Origin: Prevotellamassilia sp. | GTDB taxonomy: Bacteria > Bacteroidota > Bacteroidia > Bacteroidales > Bacteroidaceae | Assembly (NCBI GenBank): GCA_009775705.1 | Contig: VSQE01000001.1 | Location: 1 to 64,000, forward strand | Direction of reading: 5' to 3' | DNA length: 64,000 nt | Shown: one piece after another, positions 8,795 to 17,231 of the stretch | Numbering within the stretch: the first letter of the stretch is position 1 | Layout: the number at the start of each line of letters is the position of its first letter | Translations under genes and position numbers: made by a program | The notes under the pieces: generated by a model | Database searches by the model: none | Seen by the model: only the letters and a program-made list of their open reading frames with translations | Told to the model about the DNA's origin: nothing

Positions 8795-8832
8795 CTTCTC
8801 CCGTCCATATATCCTTATGTGGACGGGAGAAG
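8795..8832 (-). terminator. Strong hairpin between the discoidin gene and the 54-residue gene
   Basis: 13-bp perfect inverted repeat (8795-8807 with 8820-8832). A T-rich stretch (TTCTTTTTG) follows on the plus strand, but on the minus strand the downstream tract is A-rich. It could therefore be a processing or partial-termination hairpin for the minus-strand transcript rather than a classic terminator. Confidence 0.5.
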
Positions 8833-8854
8833 TTCTTTTTGTTCTACATCTTTC

Positions 8855-10720
8855 TTATTTTACCAGTACTTTCTTGCCACCGATGATATAAATGCCTTTC
8901 TGCATCTTCTCTACACGGCGACCGCTGAGGTCGTAAACTGCGGGAGCGTCCGTCGGGCTTTCATTCCCGACAGCACCGATGCCGGTGGTCTCTTCACTGA
9001 AGAAAAGGGCGCGCACACCCGACTGGGAGGTCTCCTCGGGCAATGTCACATAGCAGCGGTTGGCTCCTACGGTGGGTTGCTGTCCTTCCATTACCTTGTA
9101 GAATCCAAGTTTGCCGTCTTTGTTCTGGAGCACATAGGAACCGATGGGAGCTGTCGTGTTTTCATATACGCCGGTCAGAATTCCGGTGGTGAGGGTAGAC
9201 GCCGAGAGATTGGTGCGGTCATAGCCTATCAGTTGGAATCTGGTTCCTACGGTACCTTGTACGATATACGGAGTGTTGGCCTTGAAACCGGTGGTCAGAC
9301 GTTCCAGATTCAGGACCCCGTTGGTGGTACTGTTGCAATTGTATGCCGTTACTCCCGTTGGAACGGCAATATTGCCGGGCAGTAAGATGGTGCCGTATTC
9401 GGCCTTGAACTCATAGATTACGGAAGCGGGATAACCGTAGCTTGTAGAAAGATCCTTATAGGAGGTGAGGTTGGAGATGGCAGTCTCGATGGCTGCAAGG
9501 TCATTGCCGGCAAGTGCGGTATTGGCGTTTGTGAAGAGATCGGCATTGGGCACGCTGAATTCGTACTCGCCGGGCCAGAGGGTCTGCGTCATGCCTTCTT
9601 CTATGTCGAAGGGGTATTTGCCTCCTACGGCCTCAAGCAGGTCGGTGAGACGCTGTTTTGCCTGTGACAGCACTTCTTCGGGACTGACATAGAACAGGTC
9701 GAATTCGGAGCAGCTTCCGAAGTTTCTGGTGGCTTCCGTGAGCACGAACATGACATAGCGGCCCGTGACGGGTTGGGAAAGCTGTATTTTCTTTTCGTTG
9801 TCGAATATGTCTGCGAAGCTGAGAGAACCTTCGGAAACGGCTCCCTCCAGTGCCGATACCTGGGTCTGGATGTCGGCCGTGCACCCTTCGGCCTGGCTGA
9901 ATTCGGCCGCGAAGGGTTCGCTCTGTACATATAACTTGTATTGCGAGCAGGTTCCGTTATCGCCGCTATAGCGGCGCGAGTAGCTGAACTGGCTGAAGGT
10001 TTCTTCTTTTCCGAGATCAATGATAAACCATTGGGGCATCGTATTTCCAATGCCGTATGCATTGTCTGTGCCGGCTGTTTTCCAATTGGAATGCCAGTAG
10101 GTGGTGACATCTTCGTCGAGTATGTTATCAATAGGTCCGTTTTCTCCGCTGTCAATGCAGGCGCTTGAAGCTGTTACCGTCCAATTGCTTTTGTCAAGAT
10201 GAGAGTTGTCTTTTTCATATTTCGTGAAGGCCCATACGGAATTTCCATCGTTGGCATCCCATGTTCCTAAAAGCGAGTTGGCTCCCTTTTCATTATAATT
10301 TCCTGCGAAATTCCAACTTTTGCTTCCGGCTGCATTGTCCAGCGTCAGGGAAATGATGTCGTAGCCGGTACCCGGACCGTAGTTCTCGACGATGCGCCAG
10401 TAAGAGTTGTCCTCGTCGCATGTTTCCTGAACCACAATGTTGTTGTTGGAGTTGGTCAGATATTTTCCGTTGAAGTCCTGAATGGTGTACGCTTCCTTGG
10501 ACTCCACGTAGGTGACGGTGAATGCGTATGCGTCGAGAAGTGTTTGCGGAGCATTCCGGATAATCTGGGCTCCGTTGCTGAAGCAATAACCGCTGTTGGC
10601 CGAATTACGGATGGTGTATTTTCCGCTTTCCAGCATGACCGGATCGCCTGCTGCGGCATTTGCTCCCAGACTGAAAACTGCGGAGAGCATCAGGCCGAGA
10701 CAGAAGGTAATTTTCCTCAT
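8855..10720 (-). CDS. Secreted F5/8 type C (discoidin) protein with sorting-like C-terminal tail
   Basis: 621 residues with a signal peptide of about 22. An N-terminal ricin/lectin-like segment (about 30-170, YTIRNSANSGYCF) is followed by a discoidin-like domain (about 180-345) with DEDVTTYWHSNW and WFIIDLGKEETF, the hallmark of F5/8 type C carbohydrate-binding modules. A small helical spacer and a beta-rich C-terminal part come next. The end reads VYDLSGRRVEKMQKGIYI then GGKKVLVK, resembling the C-terminal sorting-type tail of Prevotella/Bacteroides secreted proteins. No catalytic domain was recognised, so it is probably an adhesin or glycan binder. It has its own consensus promoter at 10784-10814. 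Confidence 0.82.
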   Translation of the reverse strand: MRKITFCLGLMLSAVFSLGANAAAGDPVMLESGKYTIRNSANSGYCFSNGAQIIRNAPQTLLDAYAFTVTYVESKEAYTIQDFNGKYLTNSNNNIVVQETCDEDNSYWRIVENYGPGTGYDIISLTLDNAAGSKSWNFAGNYNEKGANSLLGTWDANDGNSVWAFTKYEKDNSHLDKSNWTVTASSACIDSGENGPIDNILDEDVTTYWHSNWKTAGTDNAYGIGNTMPQWFIIDLGKEETFSQFSYSRRYSGDNGTCSQYKLYVQSEPFAAEFSQAEGCTADIQTQVSALEGAVSEGSLSFADIFDNEKKIQLSQPVTGRYVMFVLTEATRNFGSCSEFDLFYVSPEEVLSQAKQRLTDLLEAVGGKYPFDIEEGMTQTLWPGEYEFSVPNADLFTNANTALAGNDLAAIETAISNLTSYKDLSTSYGYPASVIYEFKAEYGTILLPGNIAVPTGVTAYNCNSTTNGVLNLERLTTGFKANTPYIVQGTVGTRFQLIGYDRTNLSASTLTTGILTGVYENTTAPIGSYVLQNKDGKLGFYKVMEGQQPTVGANRCYVTLPEETSQSGVRALFFSEETTGIGAVGNESPTDAPAVYDLSGRRVEKMQKGIYIIGGKKVLVK

Positions 10721-10783
10721 AGTAGTTTAATGGAATTTGAAGTGAATGTATTTTTTTCGTAATTTTATGTCAAATATTTGGTG

Positions 10784-10814
10784 CAAAGGTACTTCAAAAC
10801 CTGTGAATTGCAAA
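10784..10814 (-). promoter_or_regulatory. Consensus promoter of the discoidin protein gene
   Basis: On the minus strand TTTG (10811-10814), a 19-nt spacer, then TACCTTTG (10784-10791). This matches the Bacteroides primary-sigma promoter exactly. The start codon is about 64 nt downstream. Confidence 0.72.
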
Positions 10815-10893
10815 ACGGGGGGGTGAAAATATGTTAAACATACGGAAATATTATGGCTTATATGCGTGGCCGGCAAATCCGGCACGGAGAAAA

Positions 10894-10940
10894 GAAAAAA
10901 AGACTTCCCGCAGTTTTTATGCTGCGGGAAGTCTTTTGTG
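10894..10940. terminator. Bidirectional terminator after beta-galactosidase
   Basis: 13-bp perfect stem (10901-10913 with 10922-10934), with an A-tract on its left and TTTTG on its right. On the minus strand it terminates the beta-galactosidase gene (stop at 10969). Confidence 0.8.
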
Positions 10941-10968
10941 TGAATATGACAGCAGGCCGGCTCTGCGA

Positions 10969-13900
10969 TTATTCGGCCAGAAGCGAGAATTCGGCACCGG
11001 AGGCATACTCCTGTCCGTTCTGTTCGTTGAGGGCCTTGAAGCGGATGTAGCGGGCCTTGACGGGGCTGGAGAACATTACGCGCTGCGGCTGGGCCTCTCT
11101 CGTGAACGAGCCTTTGGCTACCGGTTCGCCCCACTCTTTGCCGTCCTGGCTGACGTAGATCTCATAGTCCTTCACGAAACCGTTGCCGCCGCCCTGACGC
11201 GGGGTGTAGACAAAGCCCTTCATGGTTTTCGTCTCGGCTGCGTCGAAGTCTACCCAATGGGGGTATTTGGCCAGTGTCACGCTGTACATCGTGTGCCAGA
11301 TGGTGCCCGGGTCGTTGTCGAGCAGATGTTTGGGATCGCCGCTGTTGGGCTCGGCGCTCGAAGCGTAGACCACCTCGAGGGGCACGCTCTCCACCTTGTC
11401 GAACTGGCTGGTGAACTTGAGTTGCGGGTTGTCCTTGTACCACGCCTGGATCTTGCCGCCCTGCTTGAAGCTGAAGGGTTCGGCGTAGGCCACGGCCTTC
11501 TTGCTTCCGTTGACGCTGTAGACGATGGCACGCCCCTTCTCGGTAGAGTGGATGCTGACGTTGCCCACGCGGTCGCGGGTGATGCTGACGGGCGCTTCGC
11601 CGGAGACGGACACCTTGGCCTGTGCGGCGGCGTTGTCGCCCTTGACGGGACGGATGATGAACCCGAAGTCGCGGTTGCCCTGTGCGCGGTCCTGAACGAG
11701 GGGGATGTCCTGTCCGCAGCTGGCGCCGCCCAGTCCCGTCACGATGGCATCGAGGTGCAGGCGGGTGTTGCCCGGACGCGGCAGCTGGTAGATGTGCGGT
11801 GCGAGCGTCAGGTCCAGCTGGCTCCAGGGCAGTGCCGAGGCCGACATCTGTCTGTCGGCCACGAAGACGGCTCCGTTGCCGCTGCCGTCGGTCAGGGAGC
11901 ACCAGCGCACTTCTTCGCGGTTGCCCATGGCCTGGGGTTTGGGCAGGATAATCTCGCCCTCGCCCACCTTGTGGCTGTAGAGGCCGATGAACTGGCTGGT
12001 CTTGCGGTCGTTATAGTTGTTTACGGGGCCACGGCCGTAGTAGGTGTAGCGGTTCAGGCCGGCCGGCACTTCCATCGAGTAGCCCAGACGTCCCAGCAGC
12101 AGTTTGGTGTTGCTCGGGGCGATGGAGGAGCGGAGTTCCACGGATCCGTCGGGATAGACGGTCCAGATTTGGCTGCTCGTGAACTTGAAGGCGCAAGGGC
12201 GGTCCTTGTATTCGGTGATGACGTAGCGGCCGGAGGATCCGCCGTTGATGGCAGCGGCGTTGGGAGCCTGGCTTTCAACGGTGAAGGAGAGCGTGATGCT
12301 GCCGTCCTTACGCACGTAGCTGTTCCAGTCCGTCACCTTGTGGTGCAGGTTGTGCAGTCCGTTGGCCACCCAGTCTTTGTAGTACCAGTTGTCATTGTCC
12401 ACCGGAGCGCGGAAGGCGTCGATCTTGGGTCCGTTGCCTTCGGTGATGATGTCCGTTCCGCCGTAGGTGAGTTTGTGGAGGGTTCCTTCCTTGGTGTCGA
12501 ACACGGCTTTGAAGCCTTCGCCGTCAATGGTGAGCAGGCCGTTGCTTTCGCTCTTCTGCAATTTTGCGGTCCCGGCCAGGTTGCTGAGGGCGGGTGCGGC
12601 GGCCGGCTGTTTCACGGCCAGCTGTTCTTCCATCTGCACGTAGCCTTTTGGGGCCCAGGGCTGGTCGCTGCCCAACAGGAACTGTACCTTGGCGAAATAT
12701 TCGCCTTGCGGCTCCAGCCTGTCGAAGTCATAGTTCATGGCGAAAGTCATGCTTTCGCGCGGACCTACGGCCATGCGCGGACCGGTGAGCGGGCGGTCTT
12801 CGGTGACGCGCTGTCCGTCTTTCCAGAGCGACCAGACGATCTGGTAGTCGTCGAGCGGTTTGAAGTAGTTCTTGTTATAGATCTCGATCTGTCCCTTCCG
12901 GGCGTCGAGCATCTTCACGGCAACGTTCTGGTATACCTTTTTCACCTCGTAGTACTGTGCCTTGGGGGTGAGGTCGGGGCGCATGATGCCGTTCATGCAG
13001 AACATGCCGTCGTTGGGTTTGTCGCCGAAGTCGCCGCCGTAGGCCCAGAAGCGGTCGCCCGTCTTGGAGTCGTAGTAGTCGATGGCCTGGTCCACCCAGT
13101 CCCAGATGGCACCGCCCATGATGAAGTTGGTGCTTTCCACGGCAGTCCACAAGTCGATGAGGTTGCCCACGGCGTTGCCCATGGAGTGGGCGTATTCGGA
13201 GATGTGGAAGGGATAGCGGATGCCCTTGTCCTTACCGCTGGCAATGTATTGCGTCAGGGGAACGGAGGGGTACTGGTTGGAGCCCATGTCTACGATTTTG
13301 TTGTTGCGTTCGTACTGTACGGGCCGGCTGGTGTCGAAAGCCTTGATGGCGTTGTATGCCTCCACGAAGTTCTTGCCCGGACCGGCCTCGTTGCCGAGGC
13401 TCCAGATGCAGACGGAAGGGTGGTTCACCGTGGCGTGGACCATCTCCATGTTGCGGGCGATGTGTGCCTTGCGGAATTCGGGCACGTGCGAGAGGCTGGC
13501 CTCGCCGTAGTAGTATTCATGGCTCTCGATGTTGGCCTCGTCCTCCAGATAGATTCCGTATTTGTCGCACAGGTAGTACCAGTAGGGATCGTCGGGATAG
13601 TGGCAGTTGCGCACGTGGTTGATGTTGCCGCGCTTCATGAGCATCACTTCGTGCTCCATCTGCTTGCGGCTGACGTGGTGTCCTGTCTGGGGATTGTTCT
13701 CGTGCCGGTTCACTCCCTTCATCTTGACGGGCTGTCCGTTCAGGTAGTAGTAGCGTCCGGCCAGTTTGAACTCGTCCTGGTCGGCGGGCGTTTCCTTGAT
13801 TTCAATTTTGCGGAAGCCTACGTTGGTCGAGAAGGTCTCCGTCACGTTGCCCTTCTTGTCCTTCAGTTCGCCTACGAGCACGTAGCGGTAGGGGGCTTCG

Positions 13901-14991
13901 GCGTTCCAGGGGCGCACTTTCTGTCCGGCTTCGAGGCGTACGCAGACGCTCTGGTCCACACCGGGTTGCAGTTCGTTGACAGGAACCGTGGCCGACACGC
14001 CGTCCACGGGCGTGGTCTCGTCCGTGTAGAGGCCGTTGGCATAGAGCGTGTAGGTGAGGGTGTAGCCTTTGGCTTTTTTCTTGTCGAGGTTCTGCACCTG
14101 TGCCGTGATGTCGAGCGAGGCATTGGTGAAGGTCGCGTCATAGTCGGGGATGGCCACGATGTCGCGCACCTGCACTTTGGGTTTTGCCGTCAGCGATACG
14201 GTGCGGAAGATGCCCGGCAGGCGGAACATGTCCTGCGCTTCGAGGAAGGAACCGTCGGAGTTGCGGTATACCTCGGCGGCCACAACGTTCTCGCCTTCTA
14301 CCAAATAGGGGGTGATGTCGAACTGGGCCAGGTTGCGCGAGTTCTTCGAGAAACCCACGTACTTGCCGTTGATGTAGAGATAGAAGAAGGAGTCTACGCC
14401 GTCGAAGTTGATGTAGATCTCACGTCCTTTCCAGCCGGCCGGCACGGTGAACGTGCGGCGGTAGGAACCCACTTCGTTGCGGTGTTTGTAGGTGGGCCAG
14501 TCCTTTGGCGGGGTACGCATCACTCCGCCTTTCCAGTCGCCCACCTTCACCGCGTGCTGGAAGATGACGCGCTGGTTGGTGTAGATGGGTACTCCCCACC
14601 GCAGGGAGCCGTCTTTCTGGATGCCCGCCACGTTCCAGTTCATGGGCACCTCCACCTTGTCCCACGCCGAGACGTCGAACGAAGGCTCGTAGAAGTTCTT
14701 GGGCCGTTTGTCGGGATCGGGTGCCCAGTGGAAGCTCCACTGTCCGTTCAGCGACTGCCAGTAACGGCTGTGTTCGGGCAGGACCTTGCGGGCGCTCTCC
14801 TTGTCCTGGAAGGAGAAGAACCACGCATGGGGCTGCAATTTGTTGTAGGCTACGGAGTCGGGGCTTTGCCACTCCCAGCCTGTCGGTGCGGGCATCGAGC
14901 CGTAGTAGAAACCGTCGAGCGGAGTGACGTCGGCTGCGAGCGGACCGGCAGCAAGGCATCCCAGAAGGATAGTCATTGTTGTCTTGCGCAT
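10969..14991 (-). CDS. GH2 beta-galactosidase with C-terminal F5/8 module
   Basis: 1340 residues with a signal peptide of about 19, so it is exported. It has the LacZ-type GH2 architecture: an N-terminal jelly roll (SLNGQWSFHW near residue 80), Ig-like domains, a TIM barrel, the large beta-galactosidase C-terminal sandwich, and an extra F5/8 type C-like module (about 1195-1340, LLDNDPGTIWHTMY). The acid/base Glu535 lies in WSLGNEAGPG and the nucleophile Glu599 in HISEYAHSMGN. It hydrolyses terminal beta-galactosides, probably from host or plant glycans in the periplasm or at the surface. It is monocistronic, with a -7 box TATTTTTG at 15057-15064 (minus strand) and a terminator at 10901-10934. 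No SusCD pair adjoins it. Confidence 0.95.
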   Translation of the reverse strand: MRKTTMTILLGCLAAGPLAADVTPLDGFYYGSMPAPTGWEWQSPDSVAYNKLQPHAWFFSFQDKESARKVLPEHSRYWQSLNGQWSFHWAPDPDKRPKNFYEPSFDVSAWDKVEVPMNWNVAGIQKDGSLRWGVPIYTNQRVIFQHAVKVGDWKGGVMRTPPKDWPTYKHRNEVGSYRRTFTVPAGWKGREIYINFDGVDSFFYLYINGKYVGFSKNSRNLAQFDITPYLVEGENVVAAEVYRNSDGSFLEAQDMFRLPGIFRTVSLTAKPKVQVRDIVAIPDYDATFTNASLDITAQVQNLDKKKAKGYTLTYTLYANGLYTDETTPVDGVSATVPVNELQPGVDQSVCVRLEAGQKVRPWNAEAPYRYVLVGELKDKKGNVTETFSTNVGFRKIEIKETPADQDEFKLAGRYYYLNGQPVKMKGVNRHENNPQTGHHVSRKQMEHEVMLMKRGNINHVRNCHYPDDPYWYYLCDKYGIYLEDEANIESHEYYYGEASLSHVPEFRKAHIARNMEMVHATVNHPSVCIWSLGNEAGPGKNFVEAYNAIKAFDTSRPVQYERNNKIVDMGSNQYPSVPLTQYIASGKDKGIRYPFHISEYAHSMGNAVGNLIDLWTAVESTNFIMGGAIWDWVDQAIDYYDSKTGDRFWAYGGDFGDKPNDGMFCMNGIMRPDLTPKAQYYEVKKVYQNVAVKMLDARKGQIEIYNKNYFKPLDDYQIVWSLWKDGQRVTEDRPLTGPRMAVGPRESMTFAMNYDFDRLEPQGEYFAKVQFLLGSDQPWAPKGYVQMEEQLAVKQPAAAPALSNLAGTAKLQKSESNGLLTIDGEGFKAVFDTKEGTLHKLTYGGTDIITEGNGPKIDAFRAPVDNDNWYYKDWVANGLHNLHHKVTDWNSYVRKDGSITLSFTVESQAPNAAAINGGSSGRYVITEYKDRPCAFKFTSSQIWTVYPDGSVELRSSIAPSNTKLLLGRLGYSMEVPAGLNRYTYYGRGPVNNYNDRKTSQFIGLYSHKVGEGEIILPKPQAMGNREEVRWCSLTDGSGNGAVFVADRQMSASALPWSQLDLTLAPHIYQLPRPGNTRLHLDAIVTGLGGASCGQDIPLVQDRAQGNRDFGFIIRPVKGDNAAAQAKVSVSGEAPVSITRDRVGNVSIHSTEKGRAIVYSVNGSKKAVAYAEPFSFKQGGKIQAWYKDNPQLKFTSQFDKVESVPLEVVYASSAEPNSGDPKHLLDNDPGTIWHTMYSVTLAKYPHWVDFDAAETKTMKGFVYTPRQGGGNGFVKDYEIYVSQDGKEWGEPVAKGSFTREAQPQRVMFSSPVKARYIRFKALNEQNGQEYASGAEFSLLAE

Positions 14992-15192
14992 AATGAAGTG
15001 TTATGTGGGTTAGATGATGTGATTTGTTTCCGGTTTTTCATGAGGTTAGATACCTACAAAAATACGAAGTTCCGGCGGATTGCGGAAAAATATCGTGTCC
15101 TTTTTGAGACGATTTGCAATAAACCGCCCTCTGTGACGAACGAAAGGCTTCCGCCGGTGCGGCCGGGGAATCTAAAAGTAGGTTAATTAACA

Positions 15193-15224
15193 TTTGCTTT
15201 TCGCCCTCGGATGCAGTATATTTG
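15193..15224 (+). promoter_or_regulatory. Promoter inside repeat copy A
   Basis: TTTG (15193-15196), 20-nt spacer, TATATTTG (15217-15224). Both boxes and the spacer length are identical in copy B, although five spacer bases differ, which suggests selection on the promoter. Confidence 0.65.
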
Positions 15225-15230
15225 CACCGG

Positions 15231-15276
15231 CAAAGTGGAAGAACCCTGAAAAGCCGCCTAATGGGCGGCTTTTTTC
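15231..15276 (+). ncRNA. Candidate very short RNA from repeat copy A
   Basis: Inferred transcript from about 7 nt past the -7 box to the end of a terminator hairpin (AGCCGCC 15252-15258 paired with GGCGGCT 15264-15270, then TTTTTT). Only about 45 nt would be made. The promoter plus terminator arrangement is repeated in copy B. It could instead be an abortive leader with read-through. Confidence 0.4.
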
Positions 15277-15288
15277 GTCGCTTAACGT

Positions 15289-15372
15289 GAAAAAAACATC
15301 CGATCTTGTTGAAAAAAGGTCCTATCTTTTTCAAAAAAGATACTATGTTGTGAAAAATAGGTCCGGTCTCGG
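15289..15372 (+). repeat. Tandem A-tract units, 20-22 nt period
   Basis: Four imperfect units each begin with an A6-7 run, followed by a short 'GGTCCTATCTT'-like tail: 15289-15310, 15311-15332, 15333-15352 and 15353-15372. The spacing of about two helical turns would phase the A-tracts on one face of the DNA. Confidence 0.7.
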
Positions 15373-15502
15373 AGTTTTTCCGAAAAGCCTTCAGGTTAAA
15401 CTTTGTACAGCACTATTAAAAAGATTGAAATGTCGGCCGTGCGGTTTTATGCCCTTTTCAGTTTGGCACGGTTTTTGTATAGGCGGCGTTTTACCGGAAC
15501 GG

Positions 15503-15542
15503 ACGGAGGGACTTCCGGTTCGCAGTCCGGAAGCCCCTCCGT
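15503..15542 (-). terminator. Hairpin after nhaD
   Basis: Long stem ACGGAGGG-CTTCCGG with its complement (15503-15518 with about 15526-15542), 20 nt beyond the nhaD stop. The U-tract on the minus strand is poor. Confidence 0.55.
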
Positions 15543-15564
15543 TGTGGTTTCAGGCAGGTGGCGA

Positions 15565-16917
15565 TCAGAGTCCCAGCGCTTTTTCGATCCAGTAGGTGCC
15601 GATGCCGGCTAAATAGCCCAGGAAGGCCACCCATGTGATGTGGCGCAGGTACCAGCCGAAGGTGATTTTCTCCAGTCCCATGACGATGACTCCGGCCGCA
15701 CTGCCGATGATGAGCATGGATCCGCCCACGCCTGCGCAGTAGGCCAGCAGTTGCCAGAAGATGCCGTCGACGGCCAGATCGCCCGCGGGGGTGATGGTGT
15801 ACATGCCCATGCAGCCGGCCACGAGGGGAACGTTGTCCACGATGCTCGATACGGCACCGATGACGCCGGTGACGAGGTAGTGATTGCCGCCCGAGGCACT
15901 GTCAAGCCACTGTCCGAAGGCTCTCAGCACACCGGTTTCCTGGAGGGAGGCCACGGCCATGAGGATGCCGAGGAAGAAGAGGATGGTGCTCATGTCGATG
16001 CGTGTGAGCAGGTTGGTGACGCGGTGTTTCATGCCTTCATCCTCGCCCATTCCCTTTTTGCAGAAGAAGATTTCCGTAGTGGTCCAGAGTATGCCGAGCA
16101 CGAGCAGGATGCCCATGAAGGGAGGCAGGCCGGTGAGAAAGCGGAAGATGGGCACGAAAATGAGGCCCCCCACGCCGAGGCAGAAGACGGCGGTGCGCTC
16201 TTTCTTCGAGAAGGAGTGCTGGTCCGTCTGTTCCTGTTCCGTCTCCCGGGGTGCGGGCAGTTCGCCCTTCAGGCTGTATTGCAGCAGGAAGGCGGGCACG
16301 ATGACGGAGACGATGGAGGGCAGCAGCACTTCCTTGATGACACCCACGGTGGTGATGTTACCCTTGATCCAGAGCATGATGGTGGTCACGTCGCCGATGG
16401 GCGAGAAGGCTCCTCCGCTGTTGGCGGCGAGGACGATGAGGCCGGCGTAGATCAGACGGTCCTTGCGGTCCTGCACCAGCTTGCGCAGCACCATCACCAT
16501 GACGATGCTGGTGGTGAGGTTGTCGAGCACGGCGGAGAGCACGAACGTGATGGCGGCGATGCGCCACAGCAGAGCGCGCTTGCTGCGTGTCTCGAGACGG
16601 TCGCGAACGAAGTTGAACCCGCCGTTGGAGTCGACGATTTCGACAATGGTCATGGCTCCCATGAGGAAGAAGAGAATCTCGCACGTGTCGCCGAGATGGC
16701 TCAGCAGGATGTGTTCGTTGACCCACTGGGATATTTCGGAGGGGGCGACGGTGAGGCCGTGCATGGCCTGGATGAAGCTGCCGGCGTCGAACATGAAGAA
16801 CACCCAGCAGAGCACACACATGAGAAGCGCGATGGCGGCTTTGTTGATCTTCAGGCCGCTTTCGAGCGCGATGCCGGCATAGCCGAGCACGAAAATGGTA
16901 ACGATGATTGTTGTCAT
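15565..16917 (-). CDS. nhaD: NhaD-type Na+/H+ antiporter
   Basis: 450 residues from the ATG at 16917, a polytopic inner-membrane protein of the ion transporter superfamily with about 12 hydrophobic segments. NhaD-like features include the paired DNLTTSIVMVMVLRK and SIVDNVPLVAGCMGMY helices with conserved Asp-Asn, SGGAFSPIGDVTTIMLW, and the MGAMTIVEIVD segment. It exchanges cytoplasmic Na+ for H+, supporting salt and pH homeostasis. The longer in-frame ATG at 16983 is rejected because it lies inside the -33 box of the promoter at 16954-16984. It is monocistronic and divergent from tRNA-Arg. Confidence 0.93.
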   Translation of the reverse strand: MTTIIVTIFVLGYAGIALESGLKINKAAIALLMCVLCWVFFMFDAGSFIQAMHGLTVAPSEISQWVNEHILLSHLGDTCEILFFLMGAMTIVEIVDSNGGFNFVRDRLETRSKRALLWRIAAITFVLSAVLDNLTTSIVMVMVLRKLVQDRKDRLIYAGLIVLAANSGGAFSPIGDVTTIMLWIKGNITTVGVIKEVLLPSIVSVIVPAFLLQYSLKGELPAPRETEQEQTDQHSFSKKERTAVFCLGVGGLIFVPIFRFLTGLPPFMGILLVLGILWTTTEIFFCKKGMGEDEGMKHRVTNLLTRIDMSTILFFLGILMAVASLQETGVLRAFGQWLDSASGGNHYLVTGVIGAVSSIVDNVPLVAGCMGMYTITPAGDLAVDGIFWQLLAYCAGVGGSMLIIGSAAGVIVMGLEKITFGWYLRHITWVAFLGYLAGIGTYWIEKALGL

Positions 16918-16953
16918 AAGGGCTATTGTGGTTTTCGGTTGATTTTCAAGTTG

Positions 16954-16984
16954 CAAAGATAGCGTAAGACGAGAAAGCGGCAAA
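16954..16984 (-). promoter_or_regulatory. Consensus promoter of nhaD
   Basis: Minus-strand TTTG (16981-16984), 19-nt spacer, TATCTTTG (16954-16961). It fixes the nhaD start at 16917, with a leader of about 30 nt. Confidence 0.75.
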
Positions 16985-17035
16985 ATGTAAGTTCTGATTT
17001 CTGTCTTGTGCGGGAGTTATTATCAAAAAAAATTA

Positions 17036-17043
17036 TAACTTTG
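17036..17043 (+). promoter_or_regulatory. -7 box of tRNA-Arg
   Basis: TAACTTTG fits TAnnTTTG and ends 19 nt before the tRNA. A good -33 box was not found at standard spacing. Confidence 0.4.
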
Positions 17044-17062
17044 CCGTGTCTAAGGACACAGG

Positions 17063-17134
17063 GCCCTTGTAGTTCAACGGATAGAATAGAAGTTTCCTAA
17101 ACTTTAGATCCGAGTTCGATTCTCGGCGAGGGTA
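17063..17134 (+). tRNA. tRNA-Arg (anticodon CCT)
   Basis: A cloverleaf can be folded by hand: acceptor GCCCTTG with CGAGGGT; a D-arm around GTTCAACGGATAGAAT; an anticodon stem GAAGT/ACTTT with loop TTCCTAA giving anticodon CCT; and a T-arm CCGAG-TTCGATT-CTCGG. The discriminator is A and CCA is not encoded. It reads AGG codons. A terminator follows at 17157-17199. Confidence 0.95.
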
Positions 17135-17156
17135 CGTTTCACGGATGAAAATCCAA

Positions 17157-17199
17157 GGCCGGCGGAGGAGCAGGATTGCTGTTCTCCGCCGGCCTTTTT
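17157..17199 (+). terminator. Terminator of tRNA-Arg
   Basis: 11-bp perfect stem (17157-17167 with 17184-17194) followed by TTTTTG. It may also stop cysS transcription from the other side. Confidence 0.85.
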
Positions 17200-17231
17200 G
17201 TATTTTATGGAGCCATGGTTATTGTGTGGTC

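Larger units (their letters stand above)
15180..15405 (+). repeat. 226-bp dispersed noncoding element, copy A
   Basis: The 226 nt here align without gaps to the reverse complement of 28332-28557, with about 200 identical positions by hand (about 88%). In order it holds a full promoter (15193-15224), a predicted transcript of about 45 nt ending in a terminator (15252-15275), four A-tract units of 20-22 nt (starting 15289, 15311, 15333 and 15353), and a conserved end CCTTCAGGTTAAACTTTG. There is no convincing reading frame. It lies between the 5' end of the beta-galactosidase gene and the 3' end of nhaD. Confidence 0.85.

Noticed and set aside
10831..15186. A 1451-codon open frame on the plus strand
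   Set aside because: It is antisense to the beta-galactosidase gene. High GC at third positions keeps the opposite frame open, and the translation has no recognisable domain.
15194..15595. A 133-codon plus-strand frame covering repeat copy A
   Set aside because: It reads through the predicted terminator and A-tract repeats, and the frame is not kept in copy B.
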